DNA of 64,000 bases from Mucilaginibacter sp. (GCF_025362475.1 NZ_JANYGH010000001.1:62001-126000); one strand, 5' to 3'; shown: positions 25,963 through 35,444, counted from the first letter of the stretch. Numbers and translations: made by a program. The notes: generated by a model from the sequence alone, not told the origin.

Positions 25963-28704
25963 ATGAAAAGTAATCTATTAACCTTACTCATGTTATTAGG
26001 CGCAGGCAATTTTGCTTTGGCTCAAAAGCAAGTAAATATTTTGCAGGTACCGGGCATTAATCAATATAGTAAATTTGATACTGCCGGCACCTCTATTTTA
26101 CCAAGTGGCAGGTTTATAACACCTGCAGGCAAAACCATCCGCATTACGCATGATCCATTTGGCCTCTCTGTTTCCCCAGATGGTAAAAAGGCAGTAACCC
26201 TGCATAATGGGGTTATAACACTCATTGACATTGCCTCTATGAATGGAATCAGGGTACCCGCTTATGGTAAAAAAATTGCCTCGCCTCTACCCAATGGCTC
26301 ATTTTTAGGCGTTGCTTTTTCTCCCGATTCAAAAACCTTATACCTTAGTGGCGGCGATAACGGGGCCGTAATTGTTTATGATGCCGAAAAGTTTATTAAA
26401 ACAGATTCCTTATCCCTCAACGGTAATATTGGCGGCAAGGAATATGATGACAGTTTTACATCCGACCTGCTTTTTAATAGCGATAAAAATGAACTGTTGG
26501 TACTTGATCGTGGTAACTTCCGTTTGGTAAGGATTGATCTGAGCACAAAAAAAATAACGGCATCAATTAATGCCGGCAGACAACCGTTTGGCCTGGCTTT
26601 AAGTCCGGATAAAAAAACTGCCTTTGTTGCCAACGTTGGTAGGTACGCCTACCCGCTCATCAGCGGCGCAACACCCAAAAATGCCGATTCAATCATGATA
26701 TCGCAGCACCCCTATGGCGATAATACCAAAGAATCGCGCGAGGGAACGGTAATTGAAGGCAGAAAGATCCCGGGAGTTGGTGATCCGTTATCCCCCGAAG
26801 CGATGAGTGTTTTCACCATTGATTTAGCCAGCAATCAGGTTACAGATAAATTTAAAACCGGCCACCAGATTGGCCAAATGCTGGAGGATGCCGAAGTAAC
26901 AGGTGGCGCAAGTCCAAATTCAATAGCTGTAGGCAGTCAATACGCCTATGTTACCAATGCCACCAATGATAATATTACCATTATTGATTACAAAAACCAT
27001 AAGTTGCTGGGCGATATCCCAATTAAGGTTGATAATCGTATTGATAAATTCAGAGGGTTATTGCCTTTCGGTATCAGCATAAGCAAAGATGAAAAAACAC
27101 TCTATGTTGCCCTTTTAGGCTTTAATGCCGTGGCAGTAATTGATATACCTACCAAAAGTACCAGAGGCCTTATTCCTACTGGCTGGGGAACTTCAAGAGT
27201 AAAGTTATCTGCCGATGAAAGCGAATTGTACATAACATCATGCCGCGGTTACGGTGCCGGCCCTAACGGCGGGCATGGCTTTGTAGCCCCACCGCAGGGT
27301 ACCTATATTGGCGATATTCAATTGGGCACCTTTCAAAAAGTGGCCATGCCTACCGATGCGCAACTTGCAGCGTACACCCGGCAAGTTATAGGAAATACTT
27401 TTGTAAGTGAACCAATATCCGCAGTTACTAAAAACCCCTTGCCGGTATTGCCTGGTTCGTCACCTACACCAATAAAATACATCGTTTACATTACTAAAGA
27501 AAACCGTACTTATGATGAGGTCTTGGGGCAGCTAAAAAATGCCGATGGCGACAGCACCTTAGCCCGGTTTGGCGTGCATTGCGAATATACCTTACCAGAT
27601 GCCTTAAAGGTAAAATTCCCAAATCTTGATGTTTCACCAAACCATATAAAAGCAGCCAAACAGTTTGCGTTTTCTGATAACTACTATTGCGATAGTGATG
27701 CATCCATACACGGGCATCACTGGATGATGGGCGTTATCCCTAACGAATGGGTTGAAGCTAATTCAAACGTAAGCAAAACAGCCAAGCTTTTCTCAAAAGC
27801 TCCAGGCCGTCGTTTCCCCGGTTCAACCGGAAGCATGGATCCTGAGGATTATGCAGAAACAGGCGGTTTATGGGAAGCTTTGGAACGTAAACATGTAGAG
27901 TTTTACAATTTTGGCGAAGCTAATGAAACCGCACACGTTCGCGAAGATTGGCAGGATGTAAACACCGGCGCCGCCCACCTTGTAATGGTACCTATGCAAA
28001 AGGCCTTATTTACCCGTACCAGCCACAATTACGCGGGCTTTAACACCAACATTCCCGATCAGTTTAGAATGGATCAATTTGAAGGTGAGTTCACCAAAAT
28101 GTGGATAAAGGGCAAAAAGAAAATGCCTTCGCTTATTACTATGCAGGTACCCAATGATCACGGGGCCGATATAAGACCGAAAGATGGTTATCCCTACAGG
28201 CAATCATACATGGCTGATAATGACCTGGCCGTTGGCCGCATCCTTCACTTTTTATCGCGTACCAAATATTGGAAAAACATGCTGGTAATTATTACAGAGG
28301 ATGACCCGCAAGGTGGAGTTGACCATATAGATGCGCACCGTTCCATCCTGATGCTGGCCGGGCCTTATGTTAAAAAAGGTTATGTGAGCCATACGCATGC
28401 CAATTTTGGATCGATATTAAAAACCATTTATAATATCCTTGATGTCCCTTATGTAAACCAATATGATGTTACCGCATCATTACTACAGGACTTTTTTACA
28501 GACAAGCCTGATTATACCCCTTACACTTTTGTGAAGAGCGATACCCGTGTATTTGATCCGCAGAAAGCAATGAGCCGTTACAACAAAACCATTAACTGGC
28601 GCAAAATTGAAAAGGGCCCCGAGATGGACGATGAGGATCGCGAACGCGAAGATCATTACAAACAGCAAAAAGGAAAAAAAACGTCGGGCACTATAGTTAA
28701 TTAA
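25963..28704 (+). CDS. Bifunctional YncE-like beta-propeller / alkaline-phosphatase-family phosphoesterase
   Basis: 913 residues from the ATG at 25963 (a TTG at 25954 is also in frame). After the signal peptide (LLTLLMLLGAGNFALAQ) the first ~430 residues are a YncE-type beta-propeller with repeated blades such as SPDGKKAVTLHNGVITLIDIAS, SPDSKTLYLSGGDNG and SPDKKTAFVANVG. The C-terminal ~400 residues are a PLC/acid-phosphatase-type phosphoesterase: ITKENRTYDEVLG, SDNYYCDSDASIHGHHWMMG, NDHG and TEDDPQGGVDHIDAHRS, with conserved Asp/His metal ligands. The fusion is known in Bacteroidota. It probably acts outside the inner membrane on organophosphates, with the propeller binding the substrate or the cell surface. 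Confidence 0.92.
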   Translation: MKSNLLTLLMLLGAGNFALAQKQVNILQVPGINQYSKFDTAGTSILPSGRFITPAGKTIRITHDPFGLSVSPDGKKAVTLHNGVITLIDIASMNGIRVPAYGKKIASPLPNGSFLGVAFSPDSKTLYLSGGDNGAVIVYDAEKFIKTDSLSLNGNIGGKEYDDSFTSDLLFNSDKNELLVLDRGNFRLVRIDLSTKKITASINAGRQPFGLALSPDKKTAFVANVGRYAYPLISGATPKNADSIMISQHPYGDNTKESREGTVIEGRKIPGVGDPLSPEAMSVFTIDLASNQVTDKFKTGHQIGQMLEDAEVTGGASPNSIAVGSQYAYVTNATNDNITIIDYKNHKLLGDIPIKVDNRIDKFRGLLPFGISISKDEKTLYVALLGFNAVAVIDIPTKSTRGLIPTGWGTSRVKLSADESELYITSCRGYGAGPNGGHGFVAPPQGTYIGDIQLGTFQKVAMPTDAQLAAYTRQVIGNTFVSEPISAVTKNPLPVLPGSSPTPIKYIVYITKENRTYDEVLGQLKNADGDSTLARFGVHCEYTLPDALKVKFPNLDVSPNHIKAAKQFAFSDNYYCDSDASIHGHHWMMGVIPNEWVEANSNVSKTAKLFSKAPGRRFPGSTGSMDPEDYAETGGLWEALERKHVEFYNFGEANETAHVREDWQDVNTGAAHLVMVPMQKALFTRTSHNYAGFNTNIPDQFRMDQFEGEFTKMWIKGKKKMPSLITMQVPNDHGADIRPKDGYPYRQSYMADNDLAVGRILHFLSRTKYWKNMLVIITEDDPQGGVDHIDAHRSILMLAGPYVKKGYVSHTHANFGSILKTIYNILDVPYVNQYDVTASLLQDFFTDKPDYTPYTFVKSDTRVFDPQKAMSRYNKTINWRKIEKGPEMDDEDREREDHYKQQKGKKTSGTIVN

Positions 28705-28729
28705 TAACCTTTTATCTACCTAAAAACAA

Positions 28730-29545
28730 ATGCAATTTTCATTTATTTCATTCATAGCTTTTATTTTAAGCACAGGGGTTTTCACCCCAAACCCCGCTCC
28801 AAAATCAAAACATAAGTTTATAATAGCCGCTCACCGGGGAGATCATGTGATATATCCTGAAAATACACTGGAAGCCTACCGTCAAGCCATCAAAAACGAA
28901 GCCGATTATGTGGAGATTGACCTCCGCACCACCAAAGATGGTGAACTGGTGAGTATGCATGACGGCAGCATCAACCGCATGACCGATGGTAAAGGCAATG
29001 TTAAAGATTTCACACTTGCTCAATTACTGGAGTTAAAGGTAAAAAGTAAGGACACAAGTACTACGGAAGTTTTCCATATTCCAACCTTTAAACAGATCCT
29101 TTCATTGTGTAAAAACAAGATCAATATCTACCTGGATTTTAAAGCGGCCGATCCGGAGCTGGCCTACCAGGTGATAAAAGAATACGGTATGGAAAAACAG
29201 GTTTTGGTTTATATAAACAGTGCACCTCAGTTTACCGGCTGGCGCAAGGCAGCACCACAAATGCCGTTAATGCTGAGCTTACCCGATAGCGTTAAAACTG
29301 TGGCAGGCATGGATAGCTTTATTGACAAATACCATCCCGATATACTTGATGGTTCATACAATCAATATACTAATGATATGGTTGCACTGGCCGATAAATA
29401 CCACATCCCGGTTTGGCCTGATATTCAAAGTGCAGGTGAAGGCCCGGCTGATTGGAACAAGGCACTGGACAAAGGGCTGAGAGGTTTACAAACCGACCAC
29501 CCAGCCGCTTTGGTGAAGTTTTTAAAGGAGAAAGGTTTAAGGTAA
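28730..29545 (+). CDS. Exported glycerophosphodiester phosphodiesterase
   Basis: 271 residues with a signal peptide (FIAFILSTGVF). GDPD motifs are complete: His35-Arg36 and Glu44-Asn45 (AHRGDHVIYPENT), Glu62-Asp64 (VEIDLRTTKDG) and His77 (MHDGS), plus the C-terminal GLRGLQTDHP. The enzyme splits glycerophosphodiesters (deacylated phospholipids) into glycerol-3-phosphate and an alcohol using Ca2+ or Mg2+. It lies 25 bases after the YncE-phosphoesterase gene and is the last gene of the run, fitting a pathway that takes phospholipid remnants apart. Confidence 0.93.
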   Translation: MQFSFISFIAFILSTGVFTPNPAPKSKHKFIIAAHRGDHVIYPENTLEAYRQAIKNEADYVEIDLRTTKDGELVSMHDGSINRMTDGKGNVKDFTLAQLLELKVKSKDTSTTEVFHIPTFKQILSLCKNKINIYLDFKAADPELAYQVIKEYGMEKQVLVYINSAPQFTGWRKAAPQMPLMLSLPDSVKTVAGMDSFIDKYHPDILDGSYNQYTNDMVALADKYHIPVWPDIQSAGEGPADWNKALDKGLRGLQTDHPAALVKFLKEKGLR

Positions 29546-29594
29546 AAGTTTTTTAGGTTAAGGATTTGCTATATATTTAAGCACATTTTTTAAA

Positions 29595-30080
29595 ATGGAA
29601 TATATAGCGAATCCTTATCTATTTGAATTAATTGAAAAGCATATAAAGTTTTTTGGGCGAAGTTTCTTTACTTCATTAGTAGTCATATTGATATATACAC
29701 CTCTATTATATAAATCATCAGCGGGGTCAATTCTCTTTTTTGGTGGCCTTGAGTTTTTTTTTATTTTACTTTTAGTATCTATTAATTATGGCGTTACCTT
29801 ATCCCGAAGTAAAAAGTTAAATAGGGTTGTAACGAATATATTTATCAATGGCCCTGAAATTACACTTATTACGGCACCAGTGAAAACACTTATATGGATT
29901 AATTTGCCGGCAATAAAACATACAATAAAAAAAAAGCATTTTTATAAAAGCAGCGAATATGAGTTAAAACAGCAAATGCAGGTAAGCGGTATGGTTTTAA
30001 TGTTCGACTTTTTAACAGAACAGATCTATGTAATTACGGATTATTTTGATGAGGATATAGTGGATAAATTAAACCCTTAA
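29595..30080 (+). CDS. Small membrane protein of unknown function (YcxB-like layout)
   Basis: 161 residues with two hydrophobic segments at about 22-38 (FFTSLVVILIYTPLLY) and 47-65 (LFFGGLEFFFILLLVSI), followed by a soluble C-terminal part with alternating strands (ITLITAPVKTLIWINLPAIKH; VLMFDFLTEQIYVI). Two membrane helices and then a PH-like beta domain is the layout of YcxB-type proteins, but I do not see a decisive motif. It starts 49 bases after the GDPD gene on the same strand and is AT-rich. Function not assigned. Confidence 0.6.
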   Translation: MEYIANPYLFELIEKHIKFFGRSFFTSLVVILIYTPLLYKSSAGSILFFGGLEFFFILLLVSINYGVTLSRSKKLNRVVTNIFINGPEITLITAPVKTLIWINLPAIKHTIKKKHFYKSSEYELKQQMQVSGMVLMFDFLTEQIYVITDYFDEDIVDKLNP

Positions 30081-30149
30081 ACTATTTTTATTAATAAAGT
30101 TTTACCTCTGCCTGGGAACGAAAGGGTAAAATAAAACCTACCCATCAAA

Positions 30150-30638
30150 ATGAAAACACTGGATGATCTGTTAATGCTTGGAGATGAACGTCTGTATCAA
30201 ACCTCAACGCCGGTTTTAAAAACAGAGCTTCAGTTTGTAAAGGACTGGGTTGCTGATATGCACAACGTGATGGAGCAGATCAGGAATAAATATCATTTTG
30301 GCAGGGCCATTGCAGCGCCCCAGTTAGGTATTATGAAAAGGCTTATTTATATGAATATTGATAAGCCTGTAGTCTTTATAAATCCCGAAATTGTTGACCC
30401 AAGTGCAGACCTTTTTGAATTATGGGATGATTGCATGAGTTTCCCAAACTTGCTGGTTAAAGTAAAAAGGCATCAAAAAATAACCGTAAACTATCTTGAC
30501 GAGCAATGGCAGCCACATCAATGGATAATGGACGGCAGTCTTTCAGAGTTGCTGCAGCATGAGTACGACCACTTAAACGGCGTTTTGTGCACCATGAGAG
30601 CTATTGACAATACCTCCTTTAAATGGAGGGCGTCCTAA
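30150..30638 (+). CDS. Divergent peptide-deformylase-like protein
   Basis: 162 residues. The three deformylase motifs are present in altered form: motif 1 GRAIAAPQLG (51-60; the usual GxGLAAPQ with Ala for the second Gly), motif 2 DDCMS (93-97; usual EGCLS, metal-binding Cys95 kept) and motif 3 HEYDHLNG (137-144; metal ligands His137 and His141, catalytic Glu138). The changed motifs suggest a secondary deformylase or a paralogue with another role (for instance resistance to deformylase inhibitors), not the housekeeping enzyme. It stands alone, with 69 bases upstream and 177 downstream to the neighbours. Confidence 0.85.
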   Translation: MKTLDDLLMLGDERLYQTSTPVLKTELQFVKDWVADMHNVMEQIRNKYHFGRAIAAPQLGIMKRLIYMNIDKPVVFINPEIVDPSADLFELWDDCMSFPNLLVKVKRHQKITVNYLDEQWQPHQWIMDGSLSELLQHEYDHLNGVLCTMRAIDNTSFKWRAS

Positions 30639-30815
30639 AAAAGCGTCGAGTTGATCAGCGGTAGCTGAGTTCCCGGAACCATCCCATATCCCCTACCTTA
30701 TTTTTGATAATCACTGGTATTCTCATTTCCCTTTATTAAATTGCCTGCTGTAAACCTTAGTGACCGCGCCTTGCCGTCAACATAATAACCAATTATTGAA
30801 ACTTAACTTACAGCT

Positions 30816-32207
30816 ATGTCTACCGATCGCAGAAAATTCCTAAAGCACCTGGGTACTTCCGTTTTGTTAACTTCCGCATCCCTCAGCAGTTTAGCAGCCA
30901 GGGAAGAAAATGAACTTAGAATATTGCGCGCCGAGAAACGCATCTCACCAAATGATAAGATCCGCATAGCAACCATAGGTATGGGTATCATGGGATTTAA
31001 TGATACCCAAGCAGCATTAAGCGTTCCAGGTGTGGAGCTGATTGGCTGCTGCGATTTATACAAGGGACGGCTGGACAGGGCAAAGGAAGTTTACGGAGCA
31101 AGCCTTTTTACTACCGGCGATTATCGTGAAATATTAGCCCGTAAAGATGTGGATGCTGTAATTATTGCCACCAGCGATAACTGGCACAGCCAGATAGCTA
31201 TTGATGCCATGCACAGCGGCAAAGCCGTTTACAGCGAAAAGCCCATGGTGCACAAAATAAGCCAGGGCCTTGCCGAAATAAAAGCGCAGCAGGATACCAA
31301 AATGGTTTTCCAGGTGGGCAGCCAGCGGGTAAGCAGTATTGCCTATAAAAAAGCTAAAGAGCTATATGATGCAGGCGCTATCGGCAAGATCAATTCTATA
31401 GAGGCTTCATTTAACCGGCAAAGCGCTTTGGGCGCCTGGCAATATACTATCCCTCTTGACGCATCGCCGCAAAGTGTGGATTGGGCCCGGTTTCAGTCAA
31501 ACGCAAAAATGAAGTATGATTATGATAGCAAACGTTTCTTCAGGTGGAGGAACTACCGCGAATATGGTACCGGTGTTGCAGGCGACTTATTTGTCCACCT
31601 GCTTAGCGGCATCCATTTTATAACCGGCTCAAAAGGGCCCGAAAGGATATATTCTATCGGCGATCTGGCCTATTGGAAAGATGGCCGCAATGTGCCCGAT
31701 GTGATGAGCGCGGTGATCCATTATGGCGAAACAAAAGAGCACCCTGCTTTCCAGGTAACGCTCCGGGTTAATTTCATTAGCGGTGAGGGCGACCATAGTA
31801 CCACCAAAATTGTAGGCTCGGAAGGTGTAATGAACCTTATGGGCGATGATAGCTTTACCATCACCAAAAGTAAAATGCCGGTAGCCACCGGCATTGGCGG
31901 TTGGGATTCGCTATCAACCTTTACCGAAGCGCAACAGAAAGCTTTAACGAACGATTATAATAAACGCTTTTCGCAAGCCGATCAGCAAGCCCCTGCTATC
32001 CCCGGTATTACCTACAGGGCTCCGGAGGGTTACAATACCTCAAATGACCACTTTGCCAACTTCTTTGATTCCATCAGGACGGGTAAGCCTGTGGTTGAGG
32101 ATGCGGTATTCGGGTTTAGGGCGGCAGCGCCTTGTTTAGCCTGTAACGATAGCTATTTTGAAAACAAGGTAATCCATTGGGATGCAGAGAATATGAAGAT
32201 AGTGTAA
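30816..32207 (+). CDS. Gfo/Idh/MocA family oxidoreductase with Tat signal
   Basis: 463 residues. The N-terminus has a twin-arginine signal (TDRRKFLKHLG, then a hydrophobic segment). The NAD(P)-binding Rossmann part starts at IRIATIGMGIMGFND, and the E-K-P-M motif (YSEKPMVHK) and the long C-terminal alpha/beta domain are typical of the Bacteroidota exported branch of the family. Such enzymes act on sugars or sugar derivatives, and some are glycosidases that use bound NAD. It is convergent with the minus-strand SusC/SusD locus ending at 32631, so a shared glycan role is possible but unproven. Confidence 0.92.
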   Translation: MSTDRRKFLKHLGTSVLLTSASLSSLAAREENELRILRAEKRISPNDKIRIATIGMGIMGFNDTQAALSVPGVELIGCCDLYKGRLDRAKEVYGASLFTTGDYREILARKDVDAVIIATSDNWHSQIAIDAMHSGKAVYSEKPMVHKISQGLAEIKAQQDTKMVFQVGSQRVSSIAYKKAKELYDAGAIGKINSIEASFNRQSALGAWQYTIPLDASPQSVDWARFQSNAKMKYDYDSKRFFRWRNYREYGTGVAGDLFVHLLSGIHFITGSKGPERIYSIGDLAYWKDGRNVPDVMSAVIHYGETKEHPAFQVTLRVNFISGEGDHSTTKIVGSEGVMNLMGDDSFTITKSKMPVATGIGGWDSLSTFTEAQQKALTNDYNKRFSQADQQAPAIPGITYRAPEGYNTSNDHFANFFDSIRTGKPVVEDAVFGFRAAAPCLACNDSYFENKVIHWDAENMKIV

Positions 32208-32277
32208 GTAAACCTAACCGCGATATTAATCACCGGAAGCTAAAACTTTTTTCAGCAAGGGTATTTATCTTTAAACT

Positions 32278-32310
32278 AAAAAAGCGCCCCGTATCTCATT
32301 ACGGGGACGC
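32278..32310 (-). terminator. Terminator downstream of the DUF1735/SusCD operon
   Basis: The stem GCGCCCCGTA (32284-32293) and TACGGGGACGC (32300-32310, one bulge) is followed on the minus strand by six T. It faces the minus-strand operon, whose last stop codon is at 32631; three repeat elements lie in between. Confidence 0.7.
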
Positions 32311-32429
32311 CTCATAGTATGCACTTACTATTCAACTAAATCTCAAGATATATGAAGAGATCTCAAGTCGTTTAATATTTTGGATGAAAAAAAACATGAT
32401 CCTCCGAAGAAGAAATGACAAGCGACGAA

Positions 32430-32462
32430 AGACTTACGAAGTTTTTAAAACTTCGTAAGTCT
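32430..32462. repeat. Perfect 16-bp palindrome (ACTTCGTAAGTCT type)
   Basis: Arms 32430-32445 and 32447-32462 are exact complements with a one-base centre (half-site AGACTTACGAAGTTTT). The gap from 32208 to 32630 has no gene; it holds the terminator at 32278, this palindrome and the element at 32503. This looks like an interspersed intergenic palindrome; no T run follows. Confidence 0.8.
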
Positions 32463-32502
32463 GGGATTCTTAATGACATGTTATTTGCCCATAAAACTTT
32501 TT

Positions 32503-32599
32503 TTTGTCATCCTGAACGATAGTGAAGGATCTATTATCCATCATGTTTCTTCGCCCGGTACAGTCTGCGAATAGATCCTTCGTTCCTCAGGATGACAAA
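32503..32599. repeat. Interspersed inverted repeat (GTCATCCTGA type)
   Basis: Outer arms TTTGTCATCCTGA (32503-32515 and its complement 32587-32599) and inner arms GAAGGATCTATT (32524-32535 and 32570-32581) are exact, with short unequal spacers and a 34-base loop. Elements beginning GTCATCCTGA are widely scattered in Bacteroidota genomes; no transposase is present. Confidence 0.8.
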
Positions 32600-32630
32600 C
32601 TTTTAGAACATCATCCTATCACTAATCACC

Positions 32631-33665
32631 TTAATTTACCCTTCTAAAATCGATAGCAGTAAGCTTGATACCCGTTGTTCCCAGGCTTGAACCGCCTGAA
32701 CGGATAACCAGGTAAACCGTACCTGCAGTTGGGAACGAAACAACATTGCCTGTGCCTGCACATGACAGTGATGACAGTAATGCATCAAAAGGTGTTTTAC
32801 CGCAACCATTCCAGGTGTTTAAGGCAATGCGTGTTCCGCCGTCGCTATAATCCTTGCCGGCCACAGGCGCAGCTTTACCAACGTAAACCTCAAACCAACA
32901 GTCGGTAGCGCCAGAACCGGCTACGTGCATGTCAATTTTATACTGTTTGTTGGCTCTTACCTCAAAGGTTTGGATAACACCCTGCTGCCCCCAATTACCT
33001 CCTGTTGCCAGTATACTGCCATCATCGTTCACTTTAAAGGTGACACCGTCGCCATACTTCACTATACTCCATTTGGTTTTATCAACCATGTTTGTTTTGG
33101 GGGTTACCGCGTCTATCAGTGCATCGGCATCAAAGTAGATGATCACCCTATTCATATCCGCGTTAATTTCCTGTTTTGATGAATTACTGATCTTAACACC
33201 CAACGCCAAAACTTTACCGCTATATTTATTCAGGTTAGCTATTTTAATTTTGGGTACAATGTTGCCTTTCATAATGTTGTTATCAAAAACAACGGAGTCC
33301 TTTGTTGCCAAAGTAAAATCGGTTGGGTCCATTGGGATGGTATTGGCAGGGAGTGCGCCCGATGTAACCAAGGCGGCGATGTTGCTGTTATCAACGCTTA
33401 CATCTACGGTTAGGGGATCAAATCCCGATTCGCCGCCCCGGTAAACCGGAATAGCAAAATTAGCGGTATGCGCTATTGTATCCACAGCCAGCTTTGAATC
33501 GTTTAGGGCGGCAACAAGGCCGTTGGGCTTTTCTGCCTGCGGCAAATAAACCTTAACTGTTTTTGTGGTTTTTGGTCCCTGCAGATATTCCTGCTTACAG
33601 GATAATACCATTGTCAGCATAAAGCAAACCGACAACTTTAGTATTGTTGATGCATGAGTTTTCAT
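32631..33665 (-). CDS. DUF1735-type surface lipoprotein with C-terminal carbohydrate-binding-like domain
   Basis: 344 residues with a lipoprotein signal (CFMLTMVLSCKQEYL, Cys at about 23). The first half (about 35-190) looks like the DUF1735 Ig-like domain found in surface glycan-binding proteins of Bacteroidota (ANFAIPVYRGGESGFDPLTVDVSVD). The second half (about 195-344) is a beta-sandwich (WSIVKYGDGVTFKVNDDGSILATGG; FEVRANKQYKIDMHV) resembling DUF5013 or carbohydrate-binding domains. It is the last gene of the operon, 75 bases after SusD. Its likely role is binding the ligand at the cell surface. Confidence 0.8.
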   Translation of the reverse strand: MKTHASTILKLSVCFMLTMVLSCKQEYLQGPKTTKTVKVYLPQAEKPNGLVAALNDSKLAVDTIAHTANFAIPVYRGGESGFDPLTVDVSVDNSNIAALVTSGALPANTIPMDPTDFTLATKDSVVFDNNIMKGNIVPKIKIANLNKYSGKVLALGVKISNSSKQEINADMNRVIIYFDADALIDAVTPKTNMVDKTKWSIVKYGDGVTFKVNDDGSILATGGNWGQQGVIQTFEVRANKQYKIDMHVAGSGATDCWFEVYVGKAAPVAGKDYSDGGTRIALNTWNGCGKTPFDALLSSLSCAGTGNVVSFPTAGTVYLVIRSGGSSLGTTGIKLTAIDFRRVN

Positions 33666-33740
33666 AAAATATTTTTTACGTTAATAATTCAAATCATGAA
33701 GGATCATTGCACCAGGTGATGCAATGATCCGTTTATATTA

Positions 33741-35417
33741 TTACCAGCCTGGATTTTGTGCCCAATGTGTTTTTGCAATTTCGCTTTGTGGTATAGGATA
33801 CCAGTTCATCTTATCGTAAAACACCCTGTTTTCTAACTGCTTAACAACATAGGTATTGGTAGCGCCTGTGTTGGTGATCTCTATCCGGTTTACAGGTTTG
33901 TTAAAATAAGCCACCCCTTTTTTCCAGCGGCGCACATCCCATAAGCGGTTATTTTCAAAACTTAACTCCACATTGCGCTCATGCTCAATACGTGCCTGGT
34001 TCAATTGTACCGCTGTTATTACGGGCATTGCCGCACGCTGCCTTACCGTGTTGATAGCTTTAAGGGCCGTCATTCCATACCCTTCCGGATCTGCATCGGC
34101 ACCGTAGGCATTAAACATTGCTTCCGCATAGTTCAGCAGCACTTCGCCGTACCTGAAATAGCTCCATGTATGATTAGCTGTAGTAGCGTTTACAAGATCA
34201 ACAGATTGGTTTACCCATTTGGATAAGTAGTAGCCTGTTTTGGTGGCATTTTGCTTTGGCAAGCCGCTATTGCCACCGGTAAAGGTTTCAATATTAGTTG
34301 CTTTAAACAATGAACCGTTATAAACCACCGTAGCGGCAAAACGCGGATCGCGGTTGGCATAAGGATTTGCAGCATGGGCCGGATTATTCCAATCAAACGG
34401 AACAGCATTACCACTGGTAACAACTTCGTAATCATCTACAAAATTTTGGCTTGGCGTAATACTGTTGCCAATGCTGTTTTGAAAAGCAATGGGGAAATTA
34501 TAATATTCCACATAATTTATTGCACCGTAACGACGGTAAAAAATAAACTCCTTTGATGCAGCATTATTGGAGCCAAACAGGTTGGTGTAGTTGCCATCAA
34601 GCTGATATTTGCCTAATGCAATTACATCATGCGCGGCTTTCGCTGCCTGTGCCCATGTAGTGGTTGATCCATTGTCTTTAAACAGCGGACTTGCACCATA
34701 CAATAAAGCCTTGGCCTTTAAAGCCTTGATAGCGCCTTGCGTTACCCGGCCATCATCGTACCATGAATAGGGCGAAAGATCGGCGGGAATTATTGCGCCA
34801 GCTTTATCACATAAAGTGGCTATATATTTAACACACTCGTCAACAGAATTTCTTGGAATATTATCCCAGCTGCTTTTGTTGCTGTAATCAAGCGGCTCTT
34901 CAAGAATGGGCATACCGCCATAACGTTTAACCAGTTCAAAATAAAAGAAAGCTTTCAAAAAGAGCACTTCCCCCTGCATAAACTTCACGTTATCGCGGGC
35001 ATTAAAATAAGCGGTTGAATCTGTTGATGTTATCTTGCCTTTAATGTAGGATATATCAACCTTATCCTTGTTTTTAAGGTATTCATTAGCTTGCCTTATT
35101 CCGTTAAAATTAGTTAGCCACGCATTATCCGGGTTATTGTATTGGTTCCAGATACCGTAATTATAGGTTTGTGATCTGGAGTTCACATTGGTACTTTCGG
35201 CATTATCCGAGGCCGCTTCCAGATCAAGATTAGCAAATCCATCTGGCAGGTAGCTGTACGTATTCCAAACTACCTGCTGCACGTAAGTGTAATTGGCATA
35301 TAGTTTTTCTACAGAAATATCAGCCTTTATCGTCTTTACATCCAGGTAATCCTTTTTACAGGAGTACAGCAGAGTGCTCAGCACCAACACTGTTATTATA
35401 TAATGATTTCTTTTCAT
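33741..35417 (-). CDS. RagB/SusD family lipoprotein (second pair)
   Basis: 558 residues. Lipobox at about residue 20 (LLYSCKKDYL). SusD blocks: FLKAFFYFELVKRYGGMPIL, IKALKAKALLYGASPLF, WSYFRYGEVLLNYAEAMFN, then IEHERNVELSFENNRLWDVRRWKKG and the terminal WAQNPGW. It follows its SusC by 27 bases. It is distinct from the other SusD of the locus, so the operon has two complete importer pairs. Confidence 0.95.
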   Translation of the reverse strand: MKRNHYIITVLVLSTLLYSCKKDYLDVKTIKADISVEKLYANYTYVQQVVWNTYSYLPDGFANLDLEAASDNAESTNVNSRSQTYNYGIWNQYNNPDNAWLTNFNGIRQANEYLKNKDKVDISYIKGKITSTDSTAYFNARDNVKFMQGEVLFLKAFFYFELVKRYGGMPILEEPLDYSNKSSWDNIPRNSVDECVKYIATLCDKAGAIIPADLSPYSWYDDGRVTQGAIKALKAKALLYGASPLFKDNGSTTTWAQAAKAAHDVIALGKYQLDGNYTNLFGSNNAASKEFIFYRRYGAINYVEYYNFPIAFQNSIGNSITPSQNFVDDYEVVTSGNAVPFDWNNPAHAANPYANRDPRFAATVVYNGSLFKATNIETFTGGNSGLPKQNATKTGYYLSKWVNQSVDLVNATTANHTWSYFRYGEVLLNYAEAMFNAYGADADPEGYGMTALKAINTVRQRAAMPVITAVQLNQARIEHERNVELSFENNRLWDVRRWKKGVAYFNKPVNRIEITNTGATNTYVVKQLENRVFYDKMNWYPIPQSEIAKTHWAQNPGW

Positions 35418-35444
35418 TTCTTGGTAATTACTAATAGTTTACTA

